64,000 nucleotides of DNA from positions 394,353 through 458,352 of the forward strand of contig NZ_JAEKPD010000002.1 in the NCBI RefSeq assembly GCF_016412875.1. The letters run 5' to 3'. How positions within the stretch are numbered: position 1 is the first letter of the stretch; each line of letters begins with the position of its first letter. The notes below the pieces were generated by a model, which saw only the letters and a program-made list of their open reading frames with translations, searched no databases and was not told the DNA's origin. Position numbers and translations under genes: made by a program. Source of the DNA: Palleronia pontilimi. Lineage in GTDB: Bacteria > Pseudomonadota > Alphaproteobacteria > Rhodobacterales > Rhodobacteraceae. Below, piece by piece: positions 63,452-64,000 of this stretch.

Positions 63452-63904
63452 CTATGCGCGGCCTTTCGCGACGAATAGATTTGCGGTTCCCGGGCCCGTG
63501 GGGCGGGTCTTGTCGGGTCGCAGCGCCGCGATGGCGCGGCACGAGTCGCTGATCCGTCCGCCATCTGCCAAGACCTCGATGATGCCCCGGTCATTCACGA
63601 GTGTCAGCGTCCTCACGTCCCCCTTCGCCGAACGGCGTCCTATGGCGGATTGCTCCGCTGGCAGGTCCACCGAAACGATTGCGTCCTCGACCGTCACGGC
63701 AAACGCGAGGCGACCACCCTAGAGCGCCTCGATCCGCGTGCCGTCCAGATCGCCCTCGAGCTCCAGCCGAAAAGGGGCGTCTGTCAGCTCGGCAGTGCCG
63801 TCGGGGCCGAGCGCCGCCTCGTTCAACGTGCCGACGAAGCGGTCCGCAAAGGCTTCGGCCTTGGCGTCGTCGATTGTCTGGATCTGGTTCTGATAGGTCA
63901 TCAA
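63452..63904 (-). pseudogene. Broken reading frame with in-frame stop
   Basis: The first part (63904-63719) starts MMTYQNQIQTIDDAKAEAFA, much like the N-terminus of some class I SAM methyltransferases. After about 30 residues it becomes beta-like text (GTAELTDAPFRLELEGDLDG), stops at TAG 63721-63719, and the same frame continues (LAFAVTVEDAIVSVD ... LTLVNDRGIIEVLADGGRIS) to 63452. The later part recalls the C-terminal beta-sandwich of GH32 beta-fructosidases. The whole looks like a chimeric remnant; two small genes is the alternative. Confidence 0.4.
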
Positions 63905-64000
63905 TCGCTCCTGGGTTGGGAATGGGCGGCGGATGTGCCGCTGTCCTGACCCTGGTGATGGACCCGAGCGTCGATTCGCGTTAGAAGCTGAAAGGAAGGG

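Noticed and set aside
62186..63478. Plus-strand frame with a long Ser-rich stretch
   Set aside because: The serine run is the complement of the Asp/Glu codons of the EF-hand protein; no protein signals of its own.

Overview
The window is chromosomal DNA of a marine-type alphaproteobacterium, most likely Rhodobacterales (Roseobacter/Paracoccaceae). The evidence is GC-rich coding sequence with dense ATGA-type overlaps, an A73 histidine tRNA without an encoded G-1, RpoH, CarD, MmcB, DUF6324 and RibBX-type proteins, a GTTT-N7-GTTC site of the alphaproteobacterial LexA type, and DUF403/ATP-grasp/transglutaminase/Anbu gene order. About 70 genes or gene pieces are supported. No insertion sequence, integrase, CRISPR array or rRNA was seen, and most of the window reads as core genome.

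Layout. 1-8.05 kb, minus strand: one long operon with a branched-chain-amino-acid-type binding protein followed by two complete LivH-LivM-LivG-LivF cassettes and the start of a small secreted protein. 8.4-14.4 kb, plus: a divergent catabolic cluster (SDR, GST, two aldehyde dehydrogenases, quinone oxidoreductase, peroxiredoxin) ending in a clear terminator. 14.7-19.0 kb, plus: dusA, a PhyH-like oxygenase, ribB(X), ribH, nusB and two tiny membrane proteins, tightly overlapped. 19.0-24.0 kb: a two-gene membrane/periplasmic unit, mmcB, DUF6324, a GNAT enzyme, tRNA-His, a small membrane protein and rluD. 24.2-27.1 kb: rpoH, a Gfo/Idh/MocA oxidoreductase and an RTX-type calcium-binding protein. 27.2-31.8 kb, minus: an M3 peptidase and a DNA ligase/exonuclease pair. 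32.0-36.1 kb, plus: the Anbu (bacterial proteasome homologue) operon, the most intriguing system here. 36.1-50.4 kb: housekeeping and envelope genes (lipase-like hydrolase, SCP2, TPR protein, outer-membrane-like protein, SUV3-like RNA helicase, S4 protein, ferredoxin, CarD, cobS/cobT, a KefB-type antiporter, and a 954-residue protein joining PilM/GspL-like and PilP-like ends). 50.5-55.9 kb: a SIMPL protein, metY, a VOC protein, a GT-A-like protein, tRNA-Tyr, rlmB and a CoA-binding protein. 55.9-57.45 kb: a stretch of lower GC with no intact gene. 57.45-62.1 kb: a sulfur module (rhodanese, YeeE/TsuA-type transporter and an overlapping 56-residue protein) divergent from a NarL-type two-component pair. 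62.1-64 kb: a 2OG oxygenase-like protein, an EF-hand protein with an acidic tail, and a broken reading frame.

How the genes fit together. The binding protein and Liv cassettes probably import the substrate, or several related substrates, consumed by the divergent dehydrogenase/GST cluster. The circularly permuted ATP-grasp, alpha-E, transglutaminase-like and Anbu genes form a predicted peptide ligation/proteolysis unit. Thiosulfate-type import, sulfur transfer and a sensor/regulator are clustered at 57.5-62.1 kb. Regulatory structures read directly from the bases include Rho-independent terminators, several strong intercistronic hairpins, a 16-bp perfect palindrome inside the probable rpoH promoter, and an inverted repeat that would cover the ribosome-binding site of the RTX gene.
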